NCBI GenBank assembly: GCA_037951165.1
Contig: JBBDHG010000151.1
Coordinates: 2,116,001 to 2,180,000, forward strand
Length of the DNA stretch: 64,000 nucleotides
Source: Lophius americanus
Taxonomy: Eukaryota; Chordata; Actinopteri; Lophiiformes; Lophiidae
Reading direction: 5' to 3'
A program made the position numbers and the translations under genes. The notes beneath the pieces were generated by a model. That model made no database searches and had not been told where the DNA came from. It saw nothing but the letters and a program-made list of their open reading frames with translations. The stretch's first letter is position 1. The number at the start of each line of letters is the position of its first letter. Positions 1 to 11,010 of this stretch are shown one piece after another.

Positions 1-1620
1 CCCTTTATCCAGCTCTAATCATAAGCTTAGAGCATCCGTCCTTGCTATTAGCACAACCCGTCTACCAGATTTCATCAAATTCCATCAAGTATTCCATGTT
101 TAATGGGTGGAATTGGGAAAAAAACCTTACTTTGCAAAAAAAAATTCAAGTCAGAATGTTCGTTCTGGATCTTCTGCATTTTTACCCTTCAGTTCCTAAG
201 AATACCCCAACCCGACATTTTTGGGGGTTCAGTATACTAACTGCATGTTACAGGGAAGAAAAAGCTGACAGGTCATTGAGGTGATACCAATCATTGGAAA
301 AATAATACCATTCTGCCAGGTTAAAACGTGTTAGATCAGGCATCGGTTTTATTCCCAATCTCCAACTGTTCCAAAAAGGAAAGGTGAGCGGGAAAGACCA
401 GCAAGAGGTTTCCACTTTCCTCAAGAGCTTTAGCATTCCATTTGGAGACTCTTCTGGGAACCAATGAAAATCAGTGACACCAAGTTTTCTCGTGGGACCA
501 GATGGGAAGCCAGTGATGAGGTGGAACCCATGACTCGAAGTGTCTGAGCCGACATTCGCAGAAACCCGCTTGACCTAGACTCTCCTCAAAGTACATTTTT
601 ACATTCTTCTCAAATCCCTCTTTACTTTTGTCCCTATCATGCAGTAACTTCATTCATGTTATTTAATGCAGTACGTAAAGACACAGGGTTCACCCCAACT
701 CAAACCCTCGCTTGACCTCAGACTCCAAAGAGTTCCTGTTCTTGTGGAAATTCAGCAGATTTCTCACGGGAAAATACAAGAGCTTTGTAAAAGGAATAAA
801 AAACTCTTACTTTGTCGGTGTTTTATAAGATAGTCTATTCCACACAGTAGTTGTCAATATCAGAGATGAAACTTTGAAATCTGTCAATTTCTGCCCGTTT
901 ATCCGGATCCACTGTTAAATGGAATAAGTTTTTTTTTATTACATGCCCAACCCTTCCATAGAGAAATTCATAAAGTAGTTTATGCTTTATAGACAGAAAT
1001 AGCGGGAAAAAAATCCCTACCTAGCAAAAAACATGTCAAGTCTTCTTCGTGTCAAGTCTTTGGGTAGGTCCATAAATCTTGTGGATATTCTGCATTTTTC
1101 GTGCTCTTCTTTGCTTACATGACCAACTCTTCTTCCATTTTTCATCCAGATTATGTTATATAGACAGAAATGGTGGGGAAAAAAATCCCTACCTAGCAAT
1201 AACCACGTCAAGTTTTTAGGTAGGGCCATAAATCTTCTGGATTTTCTGCATTTTTGAGTCCCTCGTATAAATTCAGCTGATTTCACAAAAGAAAATAAAG
1301 GCGACACTCGCTTTATAAAAGGGAAAAAAAATACTTTTTTTTTCGGGCCCTGTCAGTTTTAAACAATATATGCTCACAGATAAGAATGGTTCATGAAAGT
1401 GGGTCCAACAATCCTGCCTCCGCCTCTTTATCCAGGTCCAATCAAAAAATGTTATGTGTTTTTCTTCGCTTACATGACCAACTCTTCCACCAACTTTGAT
1501 CAAAGTCTATTTAGAAGTTTTTGTATAATCTGACTGACAGTGAGTCACAAAGACAAATAACAAAAGCCCTCTTGGAGGTGGCAGCCGTTGTTCCTACAGA
1601 AGGTTAAAGTAGACGAGCTG
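1..1620. repeat. DR-E: degenerate interspersed repeat block, several partial copies
   Basis: Recurrent phrases mark several decayed copies of one family: a 'pyrimidine-rich CCTTTATCCAG' start, a 'catgaccaacccttccaccaaatttcatc' type segment (near 48-100, 940-985, 1105-1160 and 1470-1505), and an 'aaaaaaatccctacctagca' segment followed by 'ttctgcattttt' (near 120-180, 1010-1099 and 1180-1255). The end near 1527-1600 (CTGACTGACAG, then 'ctcttggaggtgg') resembles the 3' tail of a common fish LINE-type repeat. Open frames here are short and overlap the copies, so no gene is called. Positions 260-790 contain no part I can assign to the family. The class (LINE 3' end or other) is inference. Confidence 0.45.
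988..1255. repeat. Imperfect tandem duplication (about 171 bp apart) inside DR-E
   Basis: 'tatagacagaaat' begins at 988 and again at 1159. Both are followed by 'aaaaaatccctacctagcaa', a 'gtcaagt' segment, 'ccataaatctt' and 'ttctgcattttt' (1088 and 1244). The first copy carries an extra short internal duplication of 'gtcaagtctt', which explains the spacing difference. A more divergent third version lies near 120-180. Confidence 0.7.
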
Positions 1621-2357
1621 CAGGGCCGACAGAAATTTATTCATAACGACACGACCTGTTTTCTTTATTTAAACATTCGGCATTAGGTAAATGCACTGCC
1701 TCGCCTGACCACAGTGGCCTTCATGCAAATCATTTGTGATGGGTTCACCAGCTGCAGCCGCACTGATTACTCATCTCATTACCATGTCGGGTTTAGTGTT
1801 TATTAGAGAATGAGGAATTCAGGCAAAAAAAATAGCTGCGTCGCACTTAAAGGACATGAAAAACGCTGCCAAAACCGTGTCAAGACTAAAGATCTTAATC
1901 AGCTTTTTATCAAACAGGCACATTAAAAGGCAAGCGAGAATCAGGAGATCATGACTTAAGTTGAAAAAGAAACAACTTCGTTGTGGCGGTTTTTTGTCAA
2001 AGTCACATTAAGGACTGATCAGTTCTGCGTGTCAGATTGGACTTTGGCGGCGTGACGTTGGAGGAACAGGCCCGCGGAAGAGAACAAGAGATGTGAAAGC
2101 AATTACGGGCTTATGCAAACCACATTTACACAAAACCGGCCCACACTGGAGCACAGAGAAGACAATAATGTTCACACAACTCAGACACGATCTTCTACGG
2201 GCGTGGAGAGGTAGACTAAAAACACCTTTAAGTTACAACCTCAAGATAAGTTGGGAATCAAATTGTAATCATGTTCCAAATCCAAGAATAAAGGTTTAAT
2301 GGTTTTCGGTACTTGAGATCATTCTGATTTGCATATCTAATAATAAAAATTCCCCAA
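1621..2357. other. Unassigned single-copy-looking sequence; weak candidate regulatory element
   Basis: No gene or repeat recognised. The interval 1680-1830 is non-repetitive, balanced in composition and holds an ATGCAAAT octamer (1723-1730) beside several TTTAT/ATTAC elements, which is the texture of vertebrate conserved non-coding DNA. Without an alignment to other fish this is only a suggestion. Confidence 0.2.
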
Positions 2358-2810
2358 ACCTACGCCTACGCTGTTATCTGCGAAAAACGAAATCTCCATT
2401 CCCCAAAAAAAGCCCCCAATTCCCTGCGTTGTAGAAGTTCACCCCCTGAGTGAATTTCTCAATTAGTGTTTTACGTAAAGAAAAGCTCATCCAAGCGAGT
2501 AAAACCTCAACTGTTAAAGTAAAAGTACGATAGATGTACAAGATGAGATCTCCTTGAGTCCATTCGTACGAAACGTATTTGGACTAAATTGGACGAATGG
2601 TTTGGATGTTATGTCTGAAAAAAACAGCGTTAATCGTAGAAAAAAGAAAACGGACCATTTGTGGAGAAAAAATTATTGCCCGAAAACATTTGGAGATAAA
2701 GCTCACCCTAATATCAAAAATATACAACCTACCTTCCCGAGATCAATCCATCTCTTTCTCACACTAAGGTCAATGTGGATATAAAGTTTGAAAATGATCC
2801 ATGAAATAGA
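2358..2810 (-). repeat. DR-A copy 1
   Basis: Minus-strand copy of the DR-A family. It begins with the terminal 'cctacgcctacgctgt' (the hairpin end, eroded here), then 'aagcccccaattccctgcgttgta'-type sequence, one monomer ('gatctccttgagtccattcg', 'ggactaaattgga') and the distal part 'gatcaatcca...cactaaggtcaatgtgg', ending 'atgatccatgaaatag'. The CTCF-like box is decayed (gctcaccctaat). It holds no gene. Confidence 0.8.
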
Positions 2811-3339
2811 GATTAATGAAGAATCCTTCCTGTTTGCGTATTTTATCCACGTTCACATATGTCAGCGCCAAACTCTGACATTAAGTTATTAGGATTTTCC
2901 AGCTTGAACCGCTGGTTCGTGCTCCATTGTTCCTACTTAGCTGTAGGTGACATTCACAGACTAAAGCGTAAACAACCATTCAACAAAGAACATATGCTTA
3001 AGATAATTAAATGCAATTTCAGTATTCAAAAACGTGTTTTTAAGTACTGAAAGATAGAGAGGACGGACATCTGACAGTAAAGGACGCGGTTGATACATCG
3101 CACACGGGGGGATACTTTCCTGACCGTCGTACCATTTCCTTTTTACTAGATTCCCTGGAGGTTTGCTGTCAGACATCTGAAGCATTGTAGGGCCAGAAGC
3201 CCCCCCATAGATCTGGGTCTGCTGGGTCCCATAAAGTACTTTTATATCATAATGAGGTATCCACCATCAAGCATAATGTAAAACCTGGCATATGTTGTCA
3301 CTGGATTTGGCTTTGAAGTCTAAATGGCTACTTTCGCAT
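2811..3339. other. Unassigned interval
   Basis: No gene or named repeat seen. A weak imperfect inverted repeat (cagtattcaaaaac / gtttttaagtactg, 12 of 14 pairs) lies near 3020-3050. Confidence 0.3.
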
Positions 3340-3735
3340 ACCATTTTAAAATATCCTACTTCAGACTTTTTTTCGTCCTCGACCATTAAAGTAATCTCCA
3401 AGAATAAAAACTATGGAAGCCCTAAGTTTACAATTAAATGACAAATAACTTTGTGAAGCATATATTTAAACTGTGAAAAAGGAAAAAAAAAAATCAGACT
3501 TTTTTTCAGTTGTATCAAGTTACATAATTGCGTTTAATATGTTTTAATACGCTATAAATCACCTCCTTTGACCTGTGGTGTCCCCCAGGGCTCCATCATC
3601 GGTTCCTTATTCTTTAGCAAGTACATTCCAAGCCACTTGCTCATGTTATAAACAGGTTCAGTTACATTTTCTCAACAAGAAATAGTGATTCAAAACGTAC
3701 TCAAAAAAACAGTTGATGAGAAAATTAAAGGGTTA
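3340..3735 (+). repeat. DR-B copy 1, AT-rich body plus LINE reverse-transcriptase slice
   Basis: The AT-rich body ('aaatgacaaataacttt', 'cagactttttttcag', 'gtatcaagttacataatt') is followed by a slice that translates from 3571 as TCGVPQGSIIGSLFFSKYI. This is the conserved reverse-transcriptase GVPQGS(I/V)LGPLLF motif of LINE ORF2. A tail 'aagaaatag...acagttgatgag...attaaagggtta' follows, where the catalytic YADD box would be expected, and YADD is absent. The same body-slice-tail order recurs at 14.4 and 16.2 kb and in reverse at 46.3 kb, so it spread as a unit. It is non-functional. Confidence 0.75.
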
Positions 3736-3742
3736 ATATGAA

Positions 3743-3970
3743 ACTGGCGCCACTTTAGCGTAGCGGTTAGTCGCCTCTACCTTCAAATCCACCTGAGGGC
3801 TCTGGGCGTTTCTTTGGGGAGTTTGGATACTCTACCCTTGTCTGCATGGATTCCCTCTAGCTCCGGATTCCTCCCACAGTTCGAAAGCATGCAACACAGA
3901 TAAACTGTTGACGCTCAAATGCAAATCATAAGTTGGAATATGAGTGTTGAGGATATCTGTCTGTTCCAGC
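3743..3970 (+). repeat. tRNA-like short interspersed repeat (teleost-wide type), diverged
   Basis: It starts with 'tttagcgtagcggttagtcgc', which resembles a pol III A-box region of the 'gtggtgcagtggttagc' type, and has 'caaatccacctgagg' where the B-box-like stretch usually lies. It continues with the characteristic 'gtttggatactctacccttgtctgcatgg' and 'ctccggattcctcccacag' phrases of a very common fish repeat. Other copies are at 9748-9990 (+), 55176-55300 (-), 56455-56835 (-) and 57640-57850 (-). SINE origin is inferred from the A/B-box-like start; the exact family name is not claimed. Confidence 0.65.
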
Positions 3971-4122
3971 CATGGGAGATTAAATAGAGGAAAAATAAGA
4001 ATATTTATTTAGAATGGAAGATTTAGTTTTTGGTGCTGGGGAGGAAGATAACCAAGTGAAGCTGTCTGAGGAGTTAAGTGCTTCCAGTGCGACGGAGAAT
4101 TCCCCCTGAGGCCTGATACTCA

Positions 4123-4148
4123 CGGCGGCGGCGGTGGTGGTGGTGGTG
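4123..4148. repeat. (CGG)n/(TGG)n trinucleotide run
   Basis: Four CGG-type units pass into five TGG units, directly readable. Simple repeat, no gene. Confidence 0.95.
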
Positions 4149-4540
4149 ATGAAAGGATGGAGAGTGATGTTAGGATGACATCATGAATGAAAAACGTCTG
4201 ATCAGAGGATTTGACCGGCGATGGCCAGGTGCTCCCGGGTTGAAGCGCTGCAGGCGTGGAGGTGGGTTTGCAAGTCTTTGCCAAATCGCTCCTTCTATGA
4301 CGGAATAGAAAGAGCGCATATTTAAGCTTTGACAGCGTACTGAGGATTGGTTATAGGCGAAACGTGAGAGAATGCAATGAAATGAAACGGGGAACGGGCT
4401 GCTGGAACCTGCTCGTGATGTGGAGGTGAGCTCATGCAAGAAGACTCATTCCTCCAGACTGAACTTGTGCCAAGCATCACTTGTCGGCTCCGCGATGAAC
4501 TGATGAACTCTCTGAAGAAGAGCGAGTCGTTACCGACAGC

Positions 4541-4578
4541 GGATGGATGGATGGATGGATGGATGGATGGATGGATGG
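4541..4578. repeat. (GGAT)n tetranucleotide microsatellite
   Basis: About nine perfect GGAT units. Translated on the minus strand it gives SIHP repeats, a low-complexity artefact. Confidence 0.98.
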
Positions 4579-5360
4579 GCGGACGGTGACACAGATCTGA
4601 GTCACTTTCATACGTCCAATAGAACTGTTTTTTTTAGTTTTTTGCATTCTCCTAACCTCATCAGCCAGCATCAGCAGCGCCGCTCGCACGTTGGCGAGCA
4701 GAACAGCTCTTAGCTTAGATTAGATTTCATTTTGAACACCACTAATTTGAAGCTTTTTTTGGCCGTTGGTGACGCAGATGACTTGAGCGAAAACGGACCA
4801 ACGTGAGCAACGCTGCCACTTCAGAGGACAGATGCCACCTCATTAGAGTTCGAGCCGGGTCACTTCTAATTACCTCTGCTGACGAAAGGTGGAGGAGGTT
4901 ATGTGGGCGGTGTACGTGAGAGTGGTTAACTCAAAATGATAGATTACATTGAGACTTTGTGGAAAGTGGGTGCTGTGGAAGGAACTTAGAGCTCGAAGCG
5001 TATTCAGAAGATGGTATGGAGCCGGAATTTTTCTTTCAGTGAATCGGATTACAGCGAGAGAATGAACGTATTTTTCAGTTCCCGGTCTTTAAACTACTTT
5101 AAAAACAAGCCATGTTGCCATAGCGTGCGTCGCAACCTCAATAGCTCAGGACATTACACACCCACTCAATCACCGCCTCACTCTTATGCCCTTTGGGCGC
5201 CGGTACAGAGCACTGAGGTGAAGAAGGGCTCACTCTGGGAAAAGCCTGTTCCCTACGGTCATTACCGTCTCGATCAACAAACCTGTGGACTCCTAACTCT
5301 CATTATATGTCATTTTACTCTAGGGATAGTCGGGGATATTGTGAATTTTACTCGCTGCGT

Positions 5361-5735
5361 CCGCAGATCCTTCGTATCGATGCGACAACGCAAACATGAT
5401 TTGACGGATGGATCACTTCAAATTTTTATATCTACCCATAGACCTTAGTGCGAGAAAGACCTGGATTGATTTTGGGAAAGTTTTGTCGTATGCTTTATCT
5501 CCAAATTCAAGGTTTCTGGACCATCATTTCTCAACTGTTTGTCTGATTTAGTCCAAAATGTGGTGCCTATGAATCAACTTTCATGTGTCATATTTTACTT
5601 TTAAAAGTACAAAGTTTGAAAGCCTTTACCGTTTTTTGGACGTAACTCGCAGAGTTCATTTAAGTAGATCAGGCGGATCGCTCGTACGATGCAGGGGATC
5701 GGGGGTCTTTTCAGGGATTTACCCTCATGCTTATG
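5361..5735 (+). repeat. DR-A copy 2
   Basis: Plus-strand copy starting 'ccgcagatccttcg'. It continues with 'catagaccttagtgcgag', 'ctggattgattttgggaaag', 'tctgatttagtccaaaatgtgg' and the 3' part 'gatgcaggggatcggggg', 'ttaccctcatgc'. The terminal hairpin is truncated or mutated. Confidence 0.8.
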
Positions 5736-7070
5736 TGTGATACGTGTTCCGACAAGTGCAGTCATGCAAATCCGCACAAACCTACCTCTCAAAAAAGTCA
5801 AAAGTTATTTCAGTGAGTGGCTATGACATCATCGCGCCACGCCATGACAAGACCTGTCGTCCATGACATCAACATAATGTGATTCGACATTTCCCCCTCC
5901 GACTGCCCTCCAGTCGCGGAGGTGAACTGTCACACCAAACCAAGGATGCATAAAGTCTGAATTGAACAATGAGGCATGTATTTTACACTTAGCCCATATC
6001 TAATGAACCTTGTCAAACAAATAAAGCAGACCATTCCCATTTAGCGTTGGAGAAGAAAATAATAATCCCAATCTGTGTCCTAGATTCTGACCCGCCTCGG
6101 TTCTATCCTCTCATTAACACAGATAACAACACAGACAGCGAGCCGGCAGCTATTCCAATCTTTCCCTGTGATGACCTGACACCCGTAAACTGTACAATTA
6201 CTTGTGTTGCCCAACACATCATTACTGTACGATACCCATCCCCCGACCCCCTTACTTCTGCGGGTCTGACTTTAATGGGCTGACTAAGCTCTCCTCTAAA
6301 AACTCTAGCGTTGGATGTGTAGACATTTTCCTTATATTAATCTAAAACGTTTGTTACATGTCCACATCCCATACATCAGATTTATACAAAGCCCTCCCGT
6401 CCATAGGCTTTACACCCCTCCCCATCCTGACATCATTATCTTTGTTCATCCTAATAATATACAGGCTGAGCCTTAATATGACCTTTTTGTCTGACCCCAC
6501 CCCCACCCCCAGTCTGGCCTGTATGTCCAGATGAAGCCCAACAGCTTGAGAGACAATGGTTCTGGAAGCCCTGTCGAAACCATCTCTTTTTCTCTTCTGT
6601 TTACATTTCCACGATCATCATCTGAAATGGAATATAGCAAAGAGTGTGAAAACGATCACAATACCCAGGCTGTGGTGGGAGTTCTGATAAAGTCAGCACT
6701 CAAACTGCTCCCATGTGATCAAGAAAAGATTTTTTTAAAAAGGCATGAAATAGTCAGGATGTTTCAGGTTGGGTGCTCATCATTAAATGCATTAAATGAC
6801 AGTTAAATAAGATGTAGATGAGGTCAATAAGATTTTTAAAGTGGACTAAATGTCGATAAGCAGTTCCCTGGTACATGGCAGATAGTTAAATAAACATTTA
6901 GGAATTAATATTGGGCAGTCTTTGAGATATGCTCTCAACTAATGAGACAAATCACAATCACGATAATATCTGTCATTTCAACTTGTTACTGTGGAAACAA
7001 AAAAATAGATCTCTTTGTCTTGATTCATAAGAGCCAATTTGAACAGAATCAAAAATATGTTAAGTGAGAT
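5736..7070. other. Unassigned interval
   Basis: No gene, RNA or known repeat recognised. C-rich stretches occur near 6240-6252 and 6496-6512 (short poly-C). Confidence 0.3.
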
Positions 7071-7122
7071 AACAGTGAGATTCTGTTTTTTAACAGAATC
7101 TCACTGTTAAAAAACAGTGAGA
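7071..7122. repeat. Perfect 17-bp-arm palindrome with a third half-repeat
   Basis: The left arm 7071-7087 (aacagtgagattctgtt) and right arm 7092-7108 (aacagaatctcactgtt) are exact reverse complements with a 4-nt T loop. A third partial copy (aacagtgaga, 7113-7122) can pair with the right arm instead, giving two alternative hairpins. Confidence 0.95.
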
Positions 7123-7137
7123 AAGCAGTTTTTTTTG

Positions 7138-7445
7138 CCAAAAAGCTCCACTAGTTGGTGAAGTGAACAATTTCACTAAAATATCGATATATAGATATAA
7201 GTACAAGTTATATCTCCTTGAGGCAGTTCAATTTGGACTAAATTCAACCAAAAACAACTGACCAACAATGAAGAATATATCACCAACAAAAATGTTTTTT
7301 TTTCTTTATAAGCTCCCTATAGTGAGTAAAACATGAACTTTTAGAATAAAATATGACATATTCACATAAACGTAGACAGACCTCCTCGAGTGACTGAATG
7401 ACTCGGACCAACGGTTGAGAAATGTCGGTTTGGACTGTGTCTACG
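7138..7445 (-). repeat. DR-A copy 3 (partial)
   Basis: Minus-strand monomers: 'gctccactagttgg', 'atatctccttgaggcagttc', 'tttggactaaatt', then 'gctccctatagtgagtaaaacatgaac', 'cctcctcgagtgactgaatg' and 'tcggaccaacggttgagaaatg'. Two CTCF-like boxes are present in decayed form. Confidence 0.75.
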
Positions 7446-8014
7446 TGGGTGTAATATCGGCAAATGATGATGAGTTACGGCGTGAACACGACGGATTCAT
7501 CGTTCGGTTCTGCTGCTATTGTTTCCAGAAGAAGAGGCTGGATATTATTACTGGCGCTGCGAGTAAACTCAAGCAATCCTGCGGTGACATTTCTGCGTGG
7601 AATCAAAGCGAGGTGAAATTTTGCTCCACGCTCTTTCCAAACGCACCATATAGAATAGAAGCGGGCGGATCAGACCGAAGATTGCCTTGTTACTTCAATT
7701 TAAAGTTGCCTTTCCAGATTCTATCCAGCCTGAGGGAATTCTCCGCGTTGGAGAGACGGTGGTTAACTCCAAGTTCTCATCTCGCAGCAGATGGGCGGAT
7801 CATTGTCCCGACCTGAGCGTACAGTATTTCACGGAACAGTCTGCCGACTGTCTGAGGACGGCTGGAGGAAAAGTAGGGAAGAGGTTGAGTTAGAGGTTTT
7901 GGTGACAGGCTTCTCTATCTCTTTTCCTCTCGGCCCGACCCCCTGGAGTCTCATAAAACTCAAGAGAGTCCCACTTGGTATCATGAGCTCTGCTTGAAGC
8001 CATACTATTCACAT
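7446..8014. other. Unassigned interval
   Basis: Overlapping short open frames (133 codons at 7415-7816 +) show no domain and begin within DR-A, so they are not called as genes. Confidence 0.3.
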
Positions 8015-8027
8015 CACACACACACAC

Positions 8028-8071
<44 letters not shown>
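8015..8071. repeat. (CA)n microsatellite
   Basis: Nearly perfect CA array with one CG interruption near 8031. Confidence 0.99.
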
Positions 8072-8077
<6 letters not shown>

Positions 8078-8228
8078 CCTGTCAGAACCACACTCCTCTT
8101 CAGGCAAGTACATAAAACATTTAATTGCAAGCTTTTTCTAGGTAGGGGATAATCGTCGAGCGTATCTGCCCAGCAAGGGCATATTTTGAGGACAGCTGGA
8201 GGATGAATCACAGAGAAAGAGAAATAAT

Positions 8229-8269
8229 TACAGCAGTGAGAGAGAGGGAGAGAGAAGGGGGGGGGGGGG
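8229..8269. repeat. (GA)n-rich purine run ending in 13 G
   Basis: GAGAGAG-type sequence passes into an uninterrupted G run at 8257-8269. Potential G-rich secondary structure; length may be affected by assembly. Confidence 0.95.
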
Positions 8270-8756
8270 ACGAGCGCAACAGAGATACTGTACATTCAAG
8301 ATGAGCCTGAGGAAGAGAACGAGGCGTCTTTAAGTGAAGAGCTGCATGTTTTCTTCATGCCATTTGTGTTTTGGCAACAGGAAGCAGGAAAGCCATCCAG
8401 CATTGACTCTGGGTTCCACGTGTGGCCACTTTGCTTTGGCTCTGCCCGGCAGAAATCAATGACATGTGTGGACCGTTTGCATCCTAATCTCCGAATGATC
8501 CACGCTACAAATTTTTGGAATATATGGATTTAAGTGATGCCAGTACGGCGTTTATGTGCTCAGGAACGGTTATCGGATACGCGGGGACATCATTTCAAAC
8601 GAGCGCATTCCGAGCCATTATTGCATTTTGAAAAATGTTTCTATTATCGGCTAATACGTTTTCCGACGTAACAAAAAGGAAAGTACTTTCTTTTCCCCGC
8701 TCAGAGACGTCCCGTTTATTAATCGACATATGTTTTCCCTTCTTTTATAGCGTGCC
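8270..8756. other. Unassigned interval
   Basis: Non-repetitive sequence without an open frame of note. No feature recognised. Confidence 0.3.
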
Positions 8757-8822
8757 TTCCCTTTGAGACTTGATCCAAATGTTAAGTGCGTTATAAATTA
8801 AATGTATTATTATTATTATTCT
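8757..8822 (+). repeat. 5'-truncated retroposon tail with (ATT)n end
   Basis: 'ctttgagacttgatccaaatg', then 'aagtgcgttataaattaaatg' and (TTA)n. It is the same as the reverse complement of 12163-12235, so the two are opposite-orientation copies of one retroposon family whose 3' end is an ATT microsatellite. 5' truncation with a simple 3' tail is typical of LINE/SINE-type retroposition. Confidence 0.75.
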
Positions 8823-9130
8823 TTTACCCTTGTTTATTTCTTCTAATGATGGTTTAATCAGTCCACTGTGGTTCCGACTGAAATATCTCAACAAAGGGTT
8901 GCAATGCAACTAAGTGCAGACGCTCCTGGTCTCCAGGGGATGAATCCTAATAACTGTAGTGCACGCTTTCATCATGTGACATAACCGGACCAAACTTGTG
9001 CCAAACTCTGATTTGAATGGACCGCCAGAACACACAAACACACAGCTTTTTTTTTTCTTTTTATGTCTTACTGTGTCCTTGAAAAGTTTTATATTGGATA
9101 TTACGGAATCATGATTTTGTGCTCTTCATC
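8823..9130. other. Unassigned interval
   Basis: A short T run at 9048-9056. Nothing else recognised. Confidence 0.3.
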
Positions 9131-9541
9131 TGCCGCCTATCCTTTAACGCGATAACTCAAAAACTGTTTCATACATCATTTTCAAATGTTACACCCACAT
9201 AGAACTTACTGTGAGGAAGAACTGGATTGATTTTGGGAAAGGTCGGTTGCATATTTCCGACACTGGGAGGCATCTTCATGAGGTCATTTTTAGTCCAACT
9301 TTGGTGCGACCCAAGAAGCTCCATCTTGTAATTATAATATTTTGTTCAAAGAATTTATAATTAACTCAGTAATAGTTAGTTTTACGAGAAACTTTTCAAT
9401 AGTTTTTTTATGAGCTTTTCAGACATAACTCTTTGCATTTCATTTGAGGAGTTAAATCAGGGGGTTTGCTAGTATAATGCAGGGGATACGGGTCTTTTAA
9501 GGGAAATACCCTTGCTATTGGGAAGGACAGCATTGGCCTAC
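9131..9541 (+). repeat. DR-A copy 4
   Basis: Starts 'tgccgcctatcctttaacgcgataactcaaaaactg'-like sequence, continues 'cacccacatagaacttactgtgaggaagaactgg', a box 'cgacactgggagg' and the 3' part 'aatgcaggggatacggg', 'gggaaatacccttgc', ending in the eroded terminal hairpin and 'cattggcctac'. It is close to full length for a one-monomer copy (about 410 bp). Confidence 0.85.
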
Positions 9542-9747
9542 TGACAAAATGCTGCTATGCTAACATAAGAACATTCGAAACATTATACTAATAATAGTCT
9601 GCAGACGGGCATGTTAGCATGACAGTATTAGCTTTTAGCCTCACATAAACCTTCCCCCCCTACATTTATGCATGCCAACACGCCAAACTGAGGCTGCTCC
9701 AGCGTCAAAATAATTTTTTTGCACATTTAGCGTATATTGGCTACCTA

Positions 9748-9990
9748 ACTGGGCAACATGGTGGTGCAGTGGGTTGAATGCTTGCCCATATAGCATGATA
9801 GCCTGGGTTCAAATCCACTTCTGACTGGCCATTCTGTGCAGAATTAGCATCTTCTCCCCGGATAGTCCGGCTTCCTCACGCTGTCCAAAACTTCCGGTGT
9901 ATGTGAACTGTTGTAGTTTTCAGGTATGAACGTTTGTCTGACTATGTGTGGGCTTTGTGATCAACTATCGACCTGGCCGGTTGCAAAATG
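9748..9990 (+). repeat. tRNA-like short interspersed repeat, near full length
   Basis: Begins 'gggcaacatggtggtgcagtggg' (A-box-like TGGTGCAGTGG), has 'tgggttcaaatcc' (B-box-like GGTTCAAATCC), then the 'cttctccccgga...ccggcttcctcacg' body and 'ggtatgaacgtttgtctgac' 3' region of the ubiquitous fish repeat. Transcription by pol III is inference from the box-like motifs only. Confidence 0.8.
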
Positions 9991-11010
9991 TCAGTGATTG
10001 TCAAAGAGTTTCTGAGCAAATTCAGTAATTGTTTTGTTTCATAGTGTTAATGTAATCTAATGGTGTTAAAGCCTTTTTTGTGCAAAAAAAATTATCAGGT
10101 GAGGACAGAAATATTTGTATTTTGTGTGTTAAATCACAGAATACTCACACACAGTAAAAAGTACAATACGTACCTGTCCATAATTAACCTACACCTGATA
10201 GCTGTGGGGCTATTTTAAGTTTATTTCTGGGGTAATCCAGGCAAGGCTTAACTTTAAATAACCAATGAGTAAGTGATGTTAAAACTGGAGGCAGTGGAAG
10301 TGGAATCAAAAATATTAAGAATGTCGTAGCCAACCTAAACTGTGTGACAGTCATTGTTACAAATACAGAACGTAGTGTTGCGTTCACCAAACGGGTGTAA
10401 CGGCTAAACAACAACGGTCTGTTATGGAGACAAATGACCTCCTTTCACTGTGGTCCTCGACTGGAATGCAAAATAATTTAAAAGGAGCCGATCTTTGACG
10501 CAGTAAAGCGTGAGCATGACTGGGTGAAAGGAGACAGCGACGTAATGACAGGGCTCTAGTGCCTAACCGGTTCTACCGAAGTACATTTGTTGGACCAACT
10601 CCAATCTTGTTCTCGCTACAGCCCGAAACTACCGCCTGGTTCCATTTGGTGGAAGGGCTGCTACCCTGCCCGAAAATTTGTTACATTAGCATTCGTTAGC
10701 ATGTCTGTTACCGGCGACTAACAGGACGGCATGTGCCGCTAACGTGTTTGGGAACACATGAGCCTGTTTGCATTCGCATTAGCAGGCATGTCATGAACGT
10801 GTGAATCTGTTCCTGTGCATGTAAGCGAGCTCAGATACATAGAGGCTGTTCTCAGGACCCTGGCCCTCCCCATTCCTCTACAAGTCCACATGTGTTTTAT
10901 TAGCAGGCAGGCCCATCGGACTGTAAATTCCAACAGCGGGCTGGCCTGGGGATTCGTACCGCCTTAGGTTAGGAAAGATCACAGGAAAAAAAAAAAAAGT
11001 CATGGTAGGA
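9991..11010. other. Unassigned interval
   Basis: No gene seen. Around 10550-10680 'aaccggttctaccgaag' and neighbouring sequence may be a decayed DNA-transposon end, but I could not find its partner. A 14-nt A run lies near 10986-10999. Confidence 0.3.

Larger units (their letters stand above)
3971..5360. other. Unassigned interval with two microsatellites
   Basis: Apart from the trinucleotide run at 4123-4148 and the GGAT array at 4541-4578, I see no gene or dispersed repeat. A 145-codon open frame at 5011-5448 (+) has no recognisable domain and runs into DR-A, so it is not called. Confidence 0.35.

Noticed and set aside
3571..3690. Functional reverse transcriptase gene
   Set aside because: Only about 40 codons around GVPQGS are present, without YADD and with different mutations in each copy.
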